From assembly GCA_900312665.1 (NCBI GenBank), contig ONZQ02000023.1, forward strand, positions 170,203 to 234,202: a DNA stretch of 64,000 bases, in the 5' to 3' direction. Within the stretch, counting starts at the first letter, position 1. Every line of letters starts with the position of its first letter. The translations under genes were made by a program, and so were the position numbers. Shown in pieces: positions 9,603 through 20,800 of the stretch. The notes below the pieces were generated by a model that was given only the letters and a program-made list of their open reading frames with translations, did not search any database and had not been told where the DNA came from. The stretch comes from Cephalotrichum gorgonifer. Taxonomy: Eukaryota; Ascomycota; Sordariomycetes; Microascales; Microascaceae.

Positions 9603-11150
9603 ATGGCTCGCGTCTACGCCGATGTCAACCACACCATGCCCCGGTCCTACTGGGACTATGACAGCGTCAATATTAGTAAGTTGTGACCACCCTTCCACAT
9701 ATCCTTCCTTCCTGGTTCGGCCGTACAGTGAAGATGACCGGCCAGTTGGCCTGTACTTGAGATTGGTTTATCCCATTCAAAATGCTAACCGTGTGTGAAC
9801 AGGCTGGGGTGTGTTGGAGAACTACGAAGTCGTTCGGAAGATCGGTACGTCCGACCCTATTTGTCCCAGTCGATTCCCTCTACTTTCTCGCCGGACGATT
9901 GGCATACCTTTTTTATGGATGCTATCGCGCTGCTCCAACCGCTCGATAGCCTCCACAGACAAGACGCAATGCGCGAGGCTAACATCTAACCTAGGCCGGG
10001 GAAAGTACTCTGAAGTCTTTGAAGGAATCAACGTGGTCAACTATCAGAAATGCGTCATCAAGGTCCTGAAGCCGGTGAAGAAAAAGAAGATCAAGAGGGA
10101 GATTAAGATTCTCCAGAACCTCGCGGGTGGTCCGAATGTTGTGGCACTGCTCGATGTTGTGAGGGACTCACAGGTTCGTCGAGTACCTCCCCCCATCCGA
10201 CTAGAGACCTGCGCCGCTCCAGAGATGTCCCTGGCTCCATTTCTCTCCCTCCTCGATGTGCTGACAGCCGTCATTCGACTCGCAGAGTAAGACGCCGTCG
10301 CTTATCTTTGAGCATGTCAACAACACCGACTTCCGCAACCTCTACCCCAAGTTTACCGACCTCGACGTCCGGTTCTATATCTTCGAACTCCTCAAGGCGC
10401 TTGATTTCTGCCATAGCAAGGGCATCATGCACCGAGACGTGAAACCTCATAACGTTATGATCGATCATGAGAACAGAAAGGTACGTGCTTGATGTGGGCT
10501 GCCATCTTGTACCGCCCGGAACCCGTCACTGATCGCCATGTCTCGCTCTAGCTACGCCTCATCGACTGGGGCCTGGCGGAATTCTACCATCCCGGAACCG
10601 AGTACAACGTACGCGTAGCGAGCCGATACTTCAAGGGCCCTGAACTGCTCGTCGATTTCCAAGAGTACGACTACAGCCTCGACATGTGGAGCCTAGGCGC
10701 CATGTTCGCGTCCATGATCTTCAGGAAAGAGCCCTTCTTCCATGGACAGAGCAACTCGGATCAACTTGTCAAGATCGCCAAAGTCCTCGGCACCGACAGC
10801 CTCTTTGACTACCTCGACAAGTACGAGATAGAACTCGACACTCTGTACGACGATATCATCGGGCGATTCCCCAAGAAGCCGTGGCACAGCTTCATCACTA
10901 CCGAGAACCAGCGGTTCGTGAGTAACGAAGCCATCGACTTCCTGGACAAGCTGCTGCGATACGACCACCAGGCATGTACTGACTGTCCCCTATCGATTTT
11001 CTCTTTCGACTAACACCGGAATAGGAACGCCTCACGGCCAAGGAAGCCCAGGCCCACCCTTACTTTGACCCCGTGAGGGACGAGGCGGTGTTTAAGCAGA
11101 ACCTCGCAGCGAACTCCGTGGCCGTGACGACTGTGGTGCCCACCAACTGA
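9603..11150 (+). CDS. CKA1: Casein kinase 2 catalytic (alpha) subunit
   Basis: Six exons: 9603..9675, 9803..9844, 9995..10173, 10286..10480, 10552..10971, 11025..11150; 344 aa. CK2 alpha is a constitutively active Ser/Thr kinase working with CK2 beta subunits in nucleus and cytosol. Visible hallmarks: glycine loop GRGKYSEV (39-46), ATP-binding Lys in VIKV (61), the CK2-specific basic cluster [11 protein letters not shown] (64-74), catalytic Asp in HRDVKPHN (149), and DWG in place of DFG (168-170), a CK2 signature. The N-terminus RVYADVN is also typical. Length fits the family. The fifth intron starts with GC (CAG/GCATGT) rather than GT; reading a GT donor four bases later would create a stop. 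The paralogue-level name (yeast CKA1 versus CKA2) is not resolvable. Confidence 0.97.
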
Positions 11151-11886
11151 GGCCATAATGGCCGCTATGATGATGATGATAACCACCCTACCCTCACTAC
11201 CCCATTCCCGCGACTGAGCACGAATTCCCCCGAGCACATACGACGTAAGGGGATACCCGGATGAGAGGAACGGGAAGGAACGGCTCTTAAATACCGAACC
11301 GAAAAATGGCTCGCCTCGGATCCGGCGCCCTGAATGCCTATTAATTGACACCCCCCGATCGGCTCCGCCTTCCAGTCTCGATACGTTCATTTCGGAGTCT
11401 CCAACGACTTTCACACCTCGTTACCCCTCAAAACGACCCGCTTTCCCATGGTATCACCACACAGATATACCACTCCTCTGTACCTCCATCGTCGGGGCAT
11501 TTCCGGCCCTCTGAAATTATCGCGGAAAATATATGGCCTTGAGTTTAGAAACGTGCCACCTAGTCCCGAGGAACTACCCTGCAGCATCGATCTGGAGCCC
11601 CCTCCCCCCAGGTCACACTCCCTCCCTACTCTGATAACCCTTTCTCCTCTCCTCTCCGATTTCTTTTGATGTGCGTACTGGCGGACGCACGACGGTCGCC
11701 CGGATCAAAGCGTGGACCTTGGTAGGGGAAGTGGAAGATAACAGCATGGGATCTCGTTGGGTGTTACATGGGTTCTTTCCTCCTGTAGCGTATTTATGAG
11801 ATGAGAAGAGATAGCGGCGTGTTTCGTTCAAATTTCAGTTTCCACTTCCACTTCCACGAAGCGCCCTGATTAGTTCAAGTTGAAAA
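11151..11886. other. Convergent spacer, CK2 alpha and ATG6
   Basis: Contains the CK2 alpha 3' UTR and possibly the ATG6 3' UTR. Short ORFs look non-coding. Its right part borders an optional last exon of ATG6 at 11887-12087. Confidence 0.5.
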
Positions 11887-12087
11887 CTACGGGCCTCCTG
11901 TTATAGAAGTTCCAAGATTGCTGGGGGCGGGCGCTGATGATGAGAATAATCCCGCTCCTTTAGCTATGCTACCTGTCCCGAAGCCAATGTGGCCGCCTAA
12001 CGCCGTGCTAAACTCCAAATAACCTCTGCTCCTTTCTAACCCCAATCTACCGTAAGAGTAGTCCGCAAAAAGTACGCCGGTGCCAGC
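11887..12087 (-). other. Optional alternative last exon of ATG6
   Basis: An open 66-codon segment on the minus strand (AGTGVLFADYSYGRLG onward, Gly/Ser-rich at the end) follows an acceptor ATTTTCCACAG. It is in phase with the consensus GTGAGT donor just after the conserved HASN of ATG6. It may be a genuine last exon, a splice variant, or chance. Transcript data would settle it. Confidence 0.35.
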
Positions 12088-12235
12088 CTGTGGAAAATAT
12101 GTCATCCCAGGGAAGGGATACCAAAAAGAGAATATGACAGATAAACCTTATATCTGCTCCCCCCCCCCCCTTTTTCTTCCCCAATGAATCAATCGTCTTG
12201 AAATGGATTGACCCACAACTCACTTTCACCCTCGG

Positions 12236-13819
12236 TCACTCACGCGCCCTCGTACTCACATTGCTGGCGTGGGCGAGCAGGAACTTGCAGCAGGTGAGCG
12301 TGAGCTTACATGCCTTCGTCCACCCGTCGTCCTGCGCCATGCCGAGCTTGATACTCACGTCGCCTATGCGCTCACCCTCGATCCTGTACGGAAGCCTCAA
12401 CGCCGGCTTCCCCTCTACGTGGGTCTCCTTCTCCACGAACACACCCAGTTGGCGCACGAGCTCGAGGAAAGCGACCATGGCAGCATTGAGCTTGCGGTGC
12501 ATAAATGTCAAGCCGAGCGGGGTGTCTCCCGACGAGTAAAGCTCCAGCGCGGTGCGCTTCGGGGCCGGGGGGGGCGCCTGAGTGCCGCGGTGGGCGGTGA
12601 GGCGGCTCGAGGACGGCGACGGCTGGTCCAGACGGATGATTTTGGAGGTGCTCCCCATGGGCTGGGGCTCGTAGCCGACGAACTTGAAATCGAGCTTGTC
12701 GGCTACAGTGACAAGGAGAAGGAGAGCGTGGCCCCAGGCGGCGTTGATCTCGGACCAGTCGACGGGCTTGCTAGATAGGCGGCCGAGTCGGAGGGAGTTT
12801 ATGGTCGCAAAGGTGCCATCGTGGCTGATGCAGAAGGTGTCGTTGTAAACGTTTGAGCGCTGGAGCTTCTCGAGGAGCTGGGAGTCGTGATCGAATTTGG
12901 AGTTGATGCTGTCGCGCTCATCCTGGAAGTCGGCCAGCTTGGCGGCGAACTCGTTCCGCTCGCGCCAGAAGTCCTCTTCCTCGAGGTCAAGGCGGCGTGC
13001 TTCCTCCTCTAGGGCGAGGATTTCCCTGTCCGCCTCTTCCTTTTCTTTCTCGAGCCGGAGGAGCTCAGCCGTGGCCTCCGCCTCCTCCTCCTTTGCCCTC
13101 TTCAGGGCCTCCTCCTGGACCCTCAGATCCTCGTCGCTCGGCTGGTCTGACTGTAGCTCTTTGAGGAAGGATATGTAGGCGTCCCTCTCCTTCGTGGCGG
13201 CCTCTAGTTTCCGCTGTAGCTCCTCTAGAAGCATGTCCGTGCACTCCACGCACACGGGGTGGTCTATGTCGGAGCGCGCAGACAGAATCTCGAAGAGCTT
13301 GCTCATCCGCTCCATCTCGTAGGGCTTTCCCATATCCGGCTCAGCCTCGTCGTCGTCGTGAGCGGCATCCCGAGCCTTCTGACCCGGCTTCGGTTGGTTG
13401 GTGGGTTCTCGGGGTGACATGGGGGAAGGGGAGGCGAGCTGGGACTGGGTGAGGTATATGAAGGACATGGCGGAGTCTCGGGACGAGTGGTTACCGGCAC
13501 CGCTGTGGCGCTTGAAGACTGGGCCGGCGGCATCTTGCGAGACCCTATCGTAGAGTGCCTTCCGCTGCTTCTCTTGTGGCTGCGCGGTCCGCGACGATGC
13601 CGTGTTCCTAGCAGTCTGCTGCGACGAGGATGCTGTGCCCCGGAGTTAGCCCCAGAAGTATCCTCCCCCCGGGCCCCGGTAGGCAGGGTGAGGGGACAAA
13701 AGGTAGACAGCAAGGGAGGGGGAGGTGTTCGTACCGACGAGCAGGTCGTAGGCTGCCGGGTTGAGGTTCTCGAGAGAGCTGTCGAGCCTCAGCGGCAGGC
13801 GACACTTTTGACAGTACAT
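12236..13819 (-). CDS. ATG6: Beclin-1 homologue Atg6/Vps30
   Basis: Complement of 13735..13819 and 12236..13632, 493 aa. Atg6 is the shared subunit of Vps34 PI3-kinase complex I (autophagy, with Atg14) and complex II (endosomal sorting). The N-terminus MYCQKCRLPL with CxxC, plus the later PVCVEC (156-159), are the Cys pairs seen in fungal Atg6. Residues about 160-290 are a long acidic coiled coil. The BARA domain follows from NVYNDTFCISHDGTFATIN, with WSEINAAWGHALLLL, and ends KLTLTCCKFLLAHASNV. The 102-bp intron has donor G/GTACGAAC and acceptor GGGGCACAG. The C-terminus is uncertain: a perfect GTGAGT donor at 12259 (after ASN) can splice to CCACAG at 12088, replacing the last seven residues with 66 others ending at 11887 (552 aa in total). 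It diverges from the Scm3 gene. Confidence 0.95.
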
Positions 13820-14315
13820 CTCTACTACCTGTTAGGTGGTCTGTCGATATGCTATCATGCTACAGCGCTGTGGGTGCAGGTTGGTTGCTACGCTGAAAGT
13901 AAATCAGCGGCGGCCGGAATGTGGGATGCGAGGGGCTCCTTGTCAGAATACCGAGTGACGTACGACAGAATCCGTCCAGCCCACATACAAACACAGTGCG
14001 GACTATCCTAAAGGGTGCTGTTTAGGCGCAGGTTTATTGTCAGATACAGTGTGTATAGCCCATATCATACGGTTGGACCATGCGATAACGACACCCCATC
14101 GGGCGTGGCGCGCCAATCCAGACCCCTAACGCGCAGAGTGGATTCGCGGGACTCTTAAGCTCTGCCCTGCTCCATAGCAACCGCTGTCCGACCCCCACCA
14201 CACCAACAGACGCAGTAAGAGGAGGTCGAGAGGTGTCGACGACAGTCATTCTGTTACGCTTCCACCATAATTTACAAATATAGCTCCTTCACCACAGCCC
14301 TGCTATGCGCCTGTC
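13820..14315. promoter_or_regulatory. Divergent promoter, ATG6 and Scm3
   Basis: The 496 bp between two divergent start codons must hold both promoters. No strong specific motif stands out. Confidence 0.55.
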
Positions 14316-17300
14316 ATGGAACGTCCCCAGAAGAAAGCGAGGCTTGGTCCCGCGCCCCAGGACGAATCCGACGACGACGACGACGACGAGCTGAACTACG
14401 AACCCGAGGAGATCTCCCAGCAGCGAGATCCGGGCGTCCGTCTGGCCAAGTCTCGCGCTACCGCCGCCTTCCGGCTGAAGTCGACGTTTGAGAGCATTTT
14501 CGAAAAGTACGAGAGGGACTTTTCTAATGTCGGCGATGAGATTGATCTTCGGACGGGGGAGATTATTGTGAATAATGGCCACCTGCAGGGGATGCGCAAC
14601 GAGAGGGACACGGGGCTGGGCCCCGAGGAGGACGAAGAGGAGGGCATCTCGCTGCATGACATGGAGGCGGTAGAAATGGCACTCGAGGGCACAACGGGCC
14701 GGGGCTCTTCGGGCGGTGACGAGGACGAAGACCAGATCCTTCAGGGGAGAAGCAGCGCGGTTGTTCGCAAGGGCCCGGGCGCCCTCGTCCCGCGGATGCC
14801 GTTGGGGCTAAGCCAGCGACCGCGCCTCACCTCGCACCTCGGGAACCCCCACAACCCACCTCCATTCGGGGCCTCGCCGCTCTTCTTCGGCTCGTGGGGC
14901 CCACCGGGCGCAATGGATCCAGCGTGGCAAGCCCCTCAGATCCACATCCCCCAGTTCAAGAGTTCGTTCGCGGCAGACCTCTTCGCCGACCGGTATCGGC
15001 TCCCTGCCCGGGAGTCGTCGAGGTCCATCTGGGCGCCTGGCTCTCACGACGATGAGGATGAGGACGTGCCGGTCCCGAGGCCGAGGCCGCGCCTGGCTCC
15101 ACCGACGAGGAAAGTGCCGGCACGGCCTAGGGCTACGAAGCTAATTCACGCCCCGCCTCCGGATGCGGGCGATTCGGGAGACGAAGATTCTATATTGATG
15201 GGCACAAACACGTTACTGTTTTTGAATAACGAAGCCAGCCCTTCGCGGCGGCAGCAGGAAACCACCAAGACCACAGACGATGCAGGCATACCCCCATCCA
15301 CAGCCGAGGAAGAGATGGGTCGTGATAAGGAGGGTACGGTTCCTCTTCGACATGGACCTCTCACTCACACGGATGACCATGCGACCCTCGCGGGTCTAGG
15401 CGAGGCGGCAGATCAGCCAGCAAATAACTCCTCCGGTGGCATTGAATTATCCTCTCCTACGAAAAAGAATACGTCCACAGCGAACAACAGGACAGAGAGA
15501 CGAGCTCGTAACCCTAAGAAAGCTGCGATGTTAGAGGGCGGATCACGGACTAACACGGCTGTGCAACGAGCCGAATCAAACCCTCAAACGACCCATAGCC
15601 TACAACGAGCCACCCACGGCCGGCCTGAGTCTTTTGTCATCGAGCTACGATCCAAGCATCTACTACACGACAGCCACTACCTTGATTTTTCCGACATCGC
15701 CGATCATCCCGCCGAGTCATCGCTGTCAATTCCTCCACAGGCGGACCCGGCACCCCTTGTTCTCGATGATGCGTTGGGCGTCGTACCAGACCCCAAAGGT
15801 TCTCCCTCCCCTTCTTCGTGCCATACTATACCAGATTCCCAGGAGCCGCCTGTATCTCTTCCGGCCAGCTCGGCTCCAAGTACCCTGTTTAAGCAAGCTC
15901 CAGGAGAGTCGCCGCGAACGGCGGCGCAGGCAGAGAAGAGGCAAACGGGAAAGAAGGATATCCCATCCGCATATGACTTGTCTGACGAGGAAATCGGATT
16001 CGTTGCAAGGCCAGGACGGAAACGGAAGCGTATATCGGACTATACATCGCCTTCCGCGGCCAACAAACCGCCCCCCTCCGGGACAAGCACAGGAATCAGA
16101 ACTTCAGACGCTTGCGGCAGCAAGAAGGACCTCGGTAGATCCATTCCGTTACCGGTGAACGGCTTGTTCGGAGCTCGGGAGTCTCCGCAACCCTCCTCTA
16201 CGAGAAAAACGAGATCCACTCTCACAAAAGCGAGGTCGCCGTCCCAACCTTCGTTCCCCTTGGGTGAAACCGAAAGTGCAGGTGCTAGCTTGCCAAAACA
16301 TGGCAAGAGGAAACCTTTCTCGCTGCTCTCCCTTGACGATCCTGAGGCCATGCCTTTGCGAACCCGTACTGACCACCCCTCACCACCTCCACTTTCTCCA
16401 CTTCCAGACCGTGAGGTCTCCGATAATACCGGAACAAACGGCGAGGAAGACGATACTCAAGTTGAAGTCTCCGGGCAGTCTGTTGACTCTGTAGCGCTCC
16501 CCGAGGACGATAGTCGGCTGCCAAGACTTCCAAGTCCCACTTGCGTCCTTCCCGCGAGAAGGAAACCGTCCAGGGCATCCGATCAAGGCCCCGGTGATGT
16601 ACCTGTAGCCGAGTATCCCAGAGTCCCTGTGGTCATTGAGGACCGCCAGTCTGGTGCGGCAATCGCTGCTCCGCCTGGGTCTCGAAGAGAAACTAGCTCT
16701 AGAGGAGCCCCTACTACAGGTGATGCAGCCGTTGCGGCACCAATCCCCGCTCCTTCGCCCCCAGACACCGTCTCCCCGGTGCAAATGAATATGGCCGGTG
16801 AGCCCGGCCAGCGCGGAATAATGCGCGGTAAATCAAAGGAGAAGACGGCGGGTAACGCAGCTCCTTCGTCACACCTCCCCCTTGCCAGTGCCAGCCTTGA
16901 ACCTACTTTTTCCGCGGCCTCCAGCCACCAGCTGTCAGAGTCGCAAGATCACATCAAGGCAACCCCCCGCCGCACGCCGCACGGCAAATCGGCCCTGGCT
17001 AGCACCCCGGGCGCCCGGCCCAATCCGGCAACGCCGTCACGAACCCCAAGACACAAACTCACCCTCCCCGGAACGCCTACCTCCGTCCCCTCGACAGGCC
17101 ACCGTTCTCTGATCTCCCTCTTGCCTGAGAGGGAGACTCCCGATGGCAGCGATTCCGAAGATGAGCTTACGTCGTCTACCCTCTGGGCCCTCTTCCAAAA
17201 GTCCACACCTGCGCCAGACTCTATCACGAAGAGCTCCCGCCGGAGGAGACAGCTCGAGGCCAGTCCTACAAAGTTCAAGCGGTCCTCCGCAGTCCGCTTG

Positions 17301-17432
17301 TCGTTTGGTTTCAAGGCAGAGAGGCCTTCTGCGCCGGATGGGTCCGTCATGAGGACTCCGGGTGGTACGATTAGGAAGTGTGGGGAGCGGGGGTTGAAGT
17401 GTGGGAAGGACTTTTGCTTTACCTGCTGCTAG
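14316..17432 (+). CDS. SCM3: Scm3/HJURP-type CENP-A chaperone
   Basis: Single exon, 1038 aa. Scm3 deposits the centromeric histone H3 variant at kinetochores. The diagnostic part is residues 28-98: NYEPEEISQQRDPG, then AAFRLKSTFESIFEKY, then DEIDLRTGEIIVNNGHLQGM; the last block matches the IDL-TGEI-NGHL signature of the Scm3 domain. An acidic run (DESDDDDDDE) precedes it. The remaining 900 residues are Ser/Pro-rich and disordered, with several basic KRKR-type patches and no Myb domain that I can see. The end is unusual: RKCGERGLKCGKDFCFTCC, five Cys in the last 17 residues, possibly a metal-binding tail. Long Scm3 proteins are usual in filamentous fungi, whereas yeast Scm3 is short. If the family call is wrong it would be an orphan disordered nuclear protein. 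Confidence 0.75.
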   Translation: MERPQKKARLGPAPQDESDDDDDDELNYEPEEISQQRDPGVRLAKSRATAAFRLKSTFESIFEKYERDFSNVGDEIDLRTGEIIVNNGHLQGMRNERDTGLGPEEDEEEGISLHDMEAVEMALEGTTGRGSSGGDEDEDQILQGRSSAVVRKGPGALVPRMPLGLSQRPRLTSHLGNPHNPPPFGASPLFFGSWGPPGAMDPAWQAPQIHIPQFKSSFAADLFADRYRLPARESSRSIWAPGSHDDEDEDVPVPRPRPRLAPPTRKVPARPRATKLIHAPPPDAGDSGDEDSILMGTNTLLFLNNEASPSRRQQETTKTTDDAGIPPSTAEEEMGRDKEGTVPLRHGPLTHTDDHATLAGLGEAADQPANNSSGGIELSSPTKKNTSTANNRTERRARNPKKAAMLEGGSRTNTAVQRAESNPQTTHSLQRATHGRPESFVIELRSKHLLHDSHYLDFSDIADHPAESSLSIPPQADPAPLVLDDALGVVPDPKGSPSPSSCHTIPDSQEPPVSLPASSAPSTLFKQAPGESPRTAAQAEKRQTGKKDIPSAYDLSDEEIGFVARPGRKRKRISDYTSPSAANKPPPSGTSTGIRTSDACGSKKDLGRSIPLPVNGLFGARESPQPSSTRKTRSTLTKARSPSQPSFPLGETESAGASLPKHGKRKPFSLLSLDDPEAMPLRTRTDHPSPPPLSPLPDREVSDNTGTNGEEDDTQVEVSGQSVDSVALPEDDSRLPRLPSPTCVLPARRKPSRASDQGPGDVPVAEYPRVPVVIEDRQSGAAIAAPPGSRRETSSRGAPTTGDAAVAAPIPAPSPPDTVSPVQMNMAGEPGQRGIMRGKSKEKTAGNAAPSSHLPLASASLEPTFSAASSHQLSESQDHIKATPRRTPHGKSALASTPGARPNPATPSRTPRHKLTLPGTPTSVPSTGHRSLISLLPERETPDGSDSEDELTSSTLWALFQKSTPAPDSITKSSRRRRQLEASPTKFKRSSAVRLSFGFKAERPSAPDGSVMRTPGGTIRKCGERGLKCGKDFCFTCC

Positions 17433-17852
17433 GTAGGGGAAATGCCGTGGGGGAGGTGGTCATGAATAATAAGATGCTAAGATGAACATATTGAACAACC
17501 ATCGCTTATTTACCTGTTTCAAAGCGTGAACCCCAAAACCTTGCTGCAAGCGTGTTAGGTTTATATGTGCTTCTGCCCTCAGCACCTGGTCTTTGAGCTG
17601 CATCTATATATGCTATTGATCTCACACCACTTTCACAGGATGTCGGGTTCTCATTCAACTGCCGACATGGGAAATATAGACGGACGAGTATAGATCCGGC
17701 ACAGAAGGCGTGCGAGATCCCAGGATAAACTCTCCGTCTCTCATGGACTCCTGTGTGCGAGACGCACTCACGGATATGCCCCGAAGAAGATGTATCAAGC
17801 ACACCGATAAAAAGAGTGTAAAGCAATGCAGCACGGGCCGGCGTGAAAAAAC
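17433..17852. other. Convergent spacer, Scm3 and histidine kinase
   Basis: A 420-bp spacer between two stop codons. It contains 3' UTRs; AATAATAAGATGC-like A-rich sequence near 17465 could be polyadenylation signal. No gene is seen. Confidence 0.5.
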
Positions 17853-20800
17853 TCAAAGCTCCGGTACTCCGGACATCCCTCTCCGGTCCGGAGCCCTCTC
17901 TACCGACTTTATCTCCAATACATCCCCTTCCTCTGGCATGCGAGACCACGGGCCAGACACGTCTTCCGACGGTCGCCTCGTGGGCCCGTCCCACGAGACC
18001 TCTCCGAATGAGCCATCTCTTGCGTATCCCGGTGTATGTGGGCCAAGAGTGGTCTCGCTCGTCGGCGACGAAAGACCCCCATCCTCCAGATTTGAGAGGT
18101 CCAGGCCGGAGATGGCGTCGCTCTCCACGTGCTCGAGACTCTCGGGGCAGTCGGACGCCGATATCTCCGGGTCCTCGGTAGGATCCTCAGGTAGCGGGCG
18201 CCTCGTGAGACACCACTTAATGAGCATCTTCTCTAAAGTCTTGCTCCTGACCGGCTTGGAGAGGTAGTCGTCCATGCCGGCACGGGTGCACTTTTCTCGA
18301 TCTCCCTGTATCGCGGATGCCGTCATTGCGATTATCAGTATGTCCTTTGCGTATTCCTTGAAGGGGGCGTGATGGCGCAGGCTATCGGGCGTTAGTAGGC
18401 GCGCAGAGGGACTCCACGCTCCAGGACGATACGGTAACTTACGCGTGAGTGCACTTATACCCGTCCACAACGGGCATCTGGCAGTCCATTAATATGATGT
18501 TCGGCTTCGTGTTCTTGCCCTCCTGCGCGTCGCGGATGTAATCGAGGGCCTCCTTCCCGTTCCAGACAGCCGCCATCTGGAACCCGAGCATGGTCACAAA
18601 CTTGGTGGTGATCCGCTGATTGACCGCGCTGGAAGCGAAAAAAAAGGTTAGGAATGACAGGTGGAGGTACATCCCGAAACGAGAGATCGCGGTACTTACT
18701 TGTCCTCCACAATAAGAACGTGGACGCCGCTACGCTCAGACATTGGAAGATCCTGCTCGCTTACTGACGGCATCATGATCGTAGGCTGCTTCTCGACCAC
18801 CGGCACCTTCACGACTGGGGGAGGCTCTTTGATCTTTTCCCCGTTCACCAGCTTGGTAGGAGACATGAACACGTCGGTGTATTCCGAGGTGTTGCATAGG
18901 AGGCTCATCTCCCACTGCAGGCGATCCGATAGGGTGTCGATTGTGGGTGCGATGGAGCCCACCTCCTGGTCCAAAGCCTTCCGGAAAGGAATCCAGAAGG
19001 TAGTCGTCGTCCCTTTGCCTGGAGATGAGTCTATGGCGATGCGCCCGTTCATAAGGTCGAGGAGGTTCTTGCATATGGTCAGACCCAGGCCCGTTCCACC
19101 AAACTTTCTCGCCGTGGATGGGTCACCCTGGGCGAATGGCTGGAACAGCTTCGCCTTGACCTCGTCCGTCATACCAATACCCGAATCCTCGACCGTAAAC
19201 CTAACCGTGACTGACGGGTCCGTCTCCGCCCCCCCTTCCTTGGCGATGGTGAACCTCACGTAGCCCTTATCGGTAAACTTGATGCTGTTCGTAATGAGGT
19301 TCATTATAATCTGCCGCACCCGGCCAGGATCACCAATGACCATGAAGGAGTTGTCCATATCGTGAGGAACGTCGTAATGGACCTCCAGTTCCTTCCGCGA
19401 TGCAATGAAATTGAGCATGCTTTGCACACCCGATATCATACTCGAGAGCGAGAACTCGACCTCTTCGACTTCCAGCTGGCCAGACTCCACCTTTGAGAAG
19501 TCCAGTATGTCGTTCACCACGGTCAGGAGAGCCCCGGCTGACCGCTGGATATTGCCGAGGTACTCTCGCTGTTCTCTATCGACAGCACTTGCGGCAAGAA
19601 GCTCAGCCATGCCTAGAACCCCGCTGATCGGAGTCCGGATCTCGTGGGACATCTTTGTAGCACGCGTTAACCTAAGTCCACTCTGCTAACACGGGCCGAG
19701 TGTAAGGGAGGTGAGACCCACATTCGCCAGGAACTGACTCTTCAGCCGGTTCGCCTCTCTCGCTGCAGTCTCATTCGCGATGGCCTGCCTTTTTTCTATA
19801 CCCTCCTCCTCCAGGGCAGCCTCTTGCTGCTTCAGTTCTGTCACATCCATGATAACCCCAATGACGCCTTCGATGTAGGTTGCGGTCCCCTCGAGGCTAG
19901 ACTTCGCCCACATTGGGATGAACTGCGTACGATACCACCGATCATCTTCCGCCTGGGTCAGCGAAAGCTAGGTCTCTTACGAAGGGAAAAAAGACACGAG
20001 CGCCGGTACTCACGGATGGTGTGCTCTCGTACGCCCTTCGCCTCCTTGCCAGAAAATACATCCTCGATAGGTTGAAGAAAATCCAATCTCTCCCGGGCGG
20101 GGATGTCATGCCCCATTCGGGCGAAGACCTCATAAACGTTTTCACCGATAAACCATTCGGGCCGCACCTGGTCCTCCGAGTTAAATGGTTGCTTCCACTT
20201 GGCATCCAACGCGAGCGCCCCTTCGAACATTAAAAGCCTTCGATCAATATCTACGGTGAATAGCGTTACCTGGGAATGGGTAATCACGGTCGATAGTTGC
20301 TGCTGCATCCGCTGCGCGGCGAGACTAGCTTCCATAGCCTCGTGGATATCAGTACACGTGCCTTCAGCTGATAGTTAGCCCTATATGTGCTGGTGCGACA
20401 GGGAGAGGGTTTATAAAATGTGGGGGAGAAGGACAACATACCAAACCACTTGTAGATCTCGCCGGTGTCTCTTCTCCGAAGTGGGTTTGCTCGACCCAGA
20501 AACCATCTGTAGTCGCCACCGGTGTTCTGGATCCTATATTCTACCGAATACGGCTCGCCGGTTTCCGTACAGTAGATCCATCTATCACGGACTGCCGCTC
20601 GGTCGTCTGGATGAACGACAGAGGTCCAGGAGTCCCCAGTCGACATATCGAGCCTCAAGCCGGTGTATTCGAGCCAGCGAGAGTTGAAGAAGTCGAACCC
20701 TCCTATACCGTCAGTCGTCCAGACCAGCTGCGGCATCGTGTCACATATTTGCTGAAACCTCGCCTCGCCATATTCCTTGATCTCCGAGATCTCATCGGTA

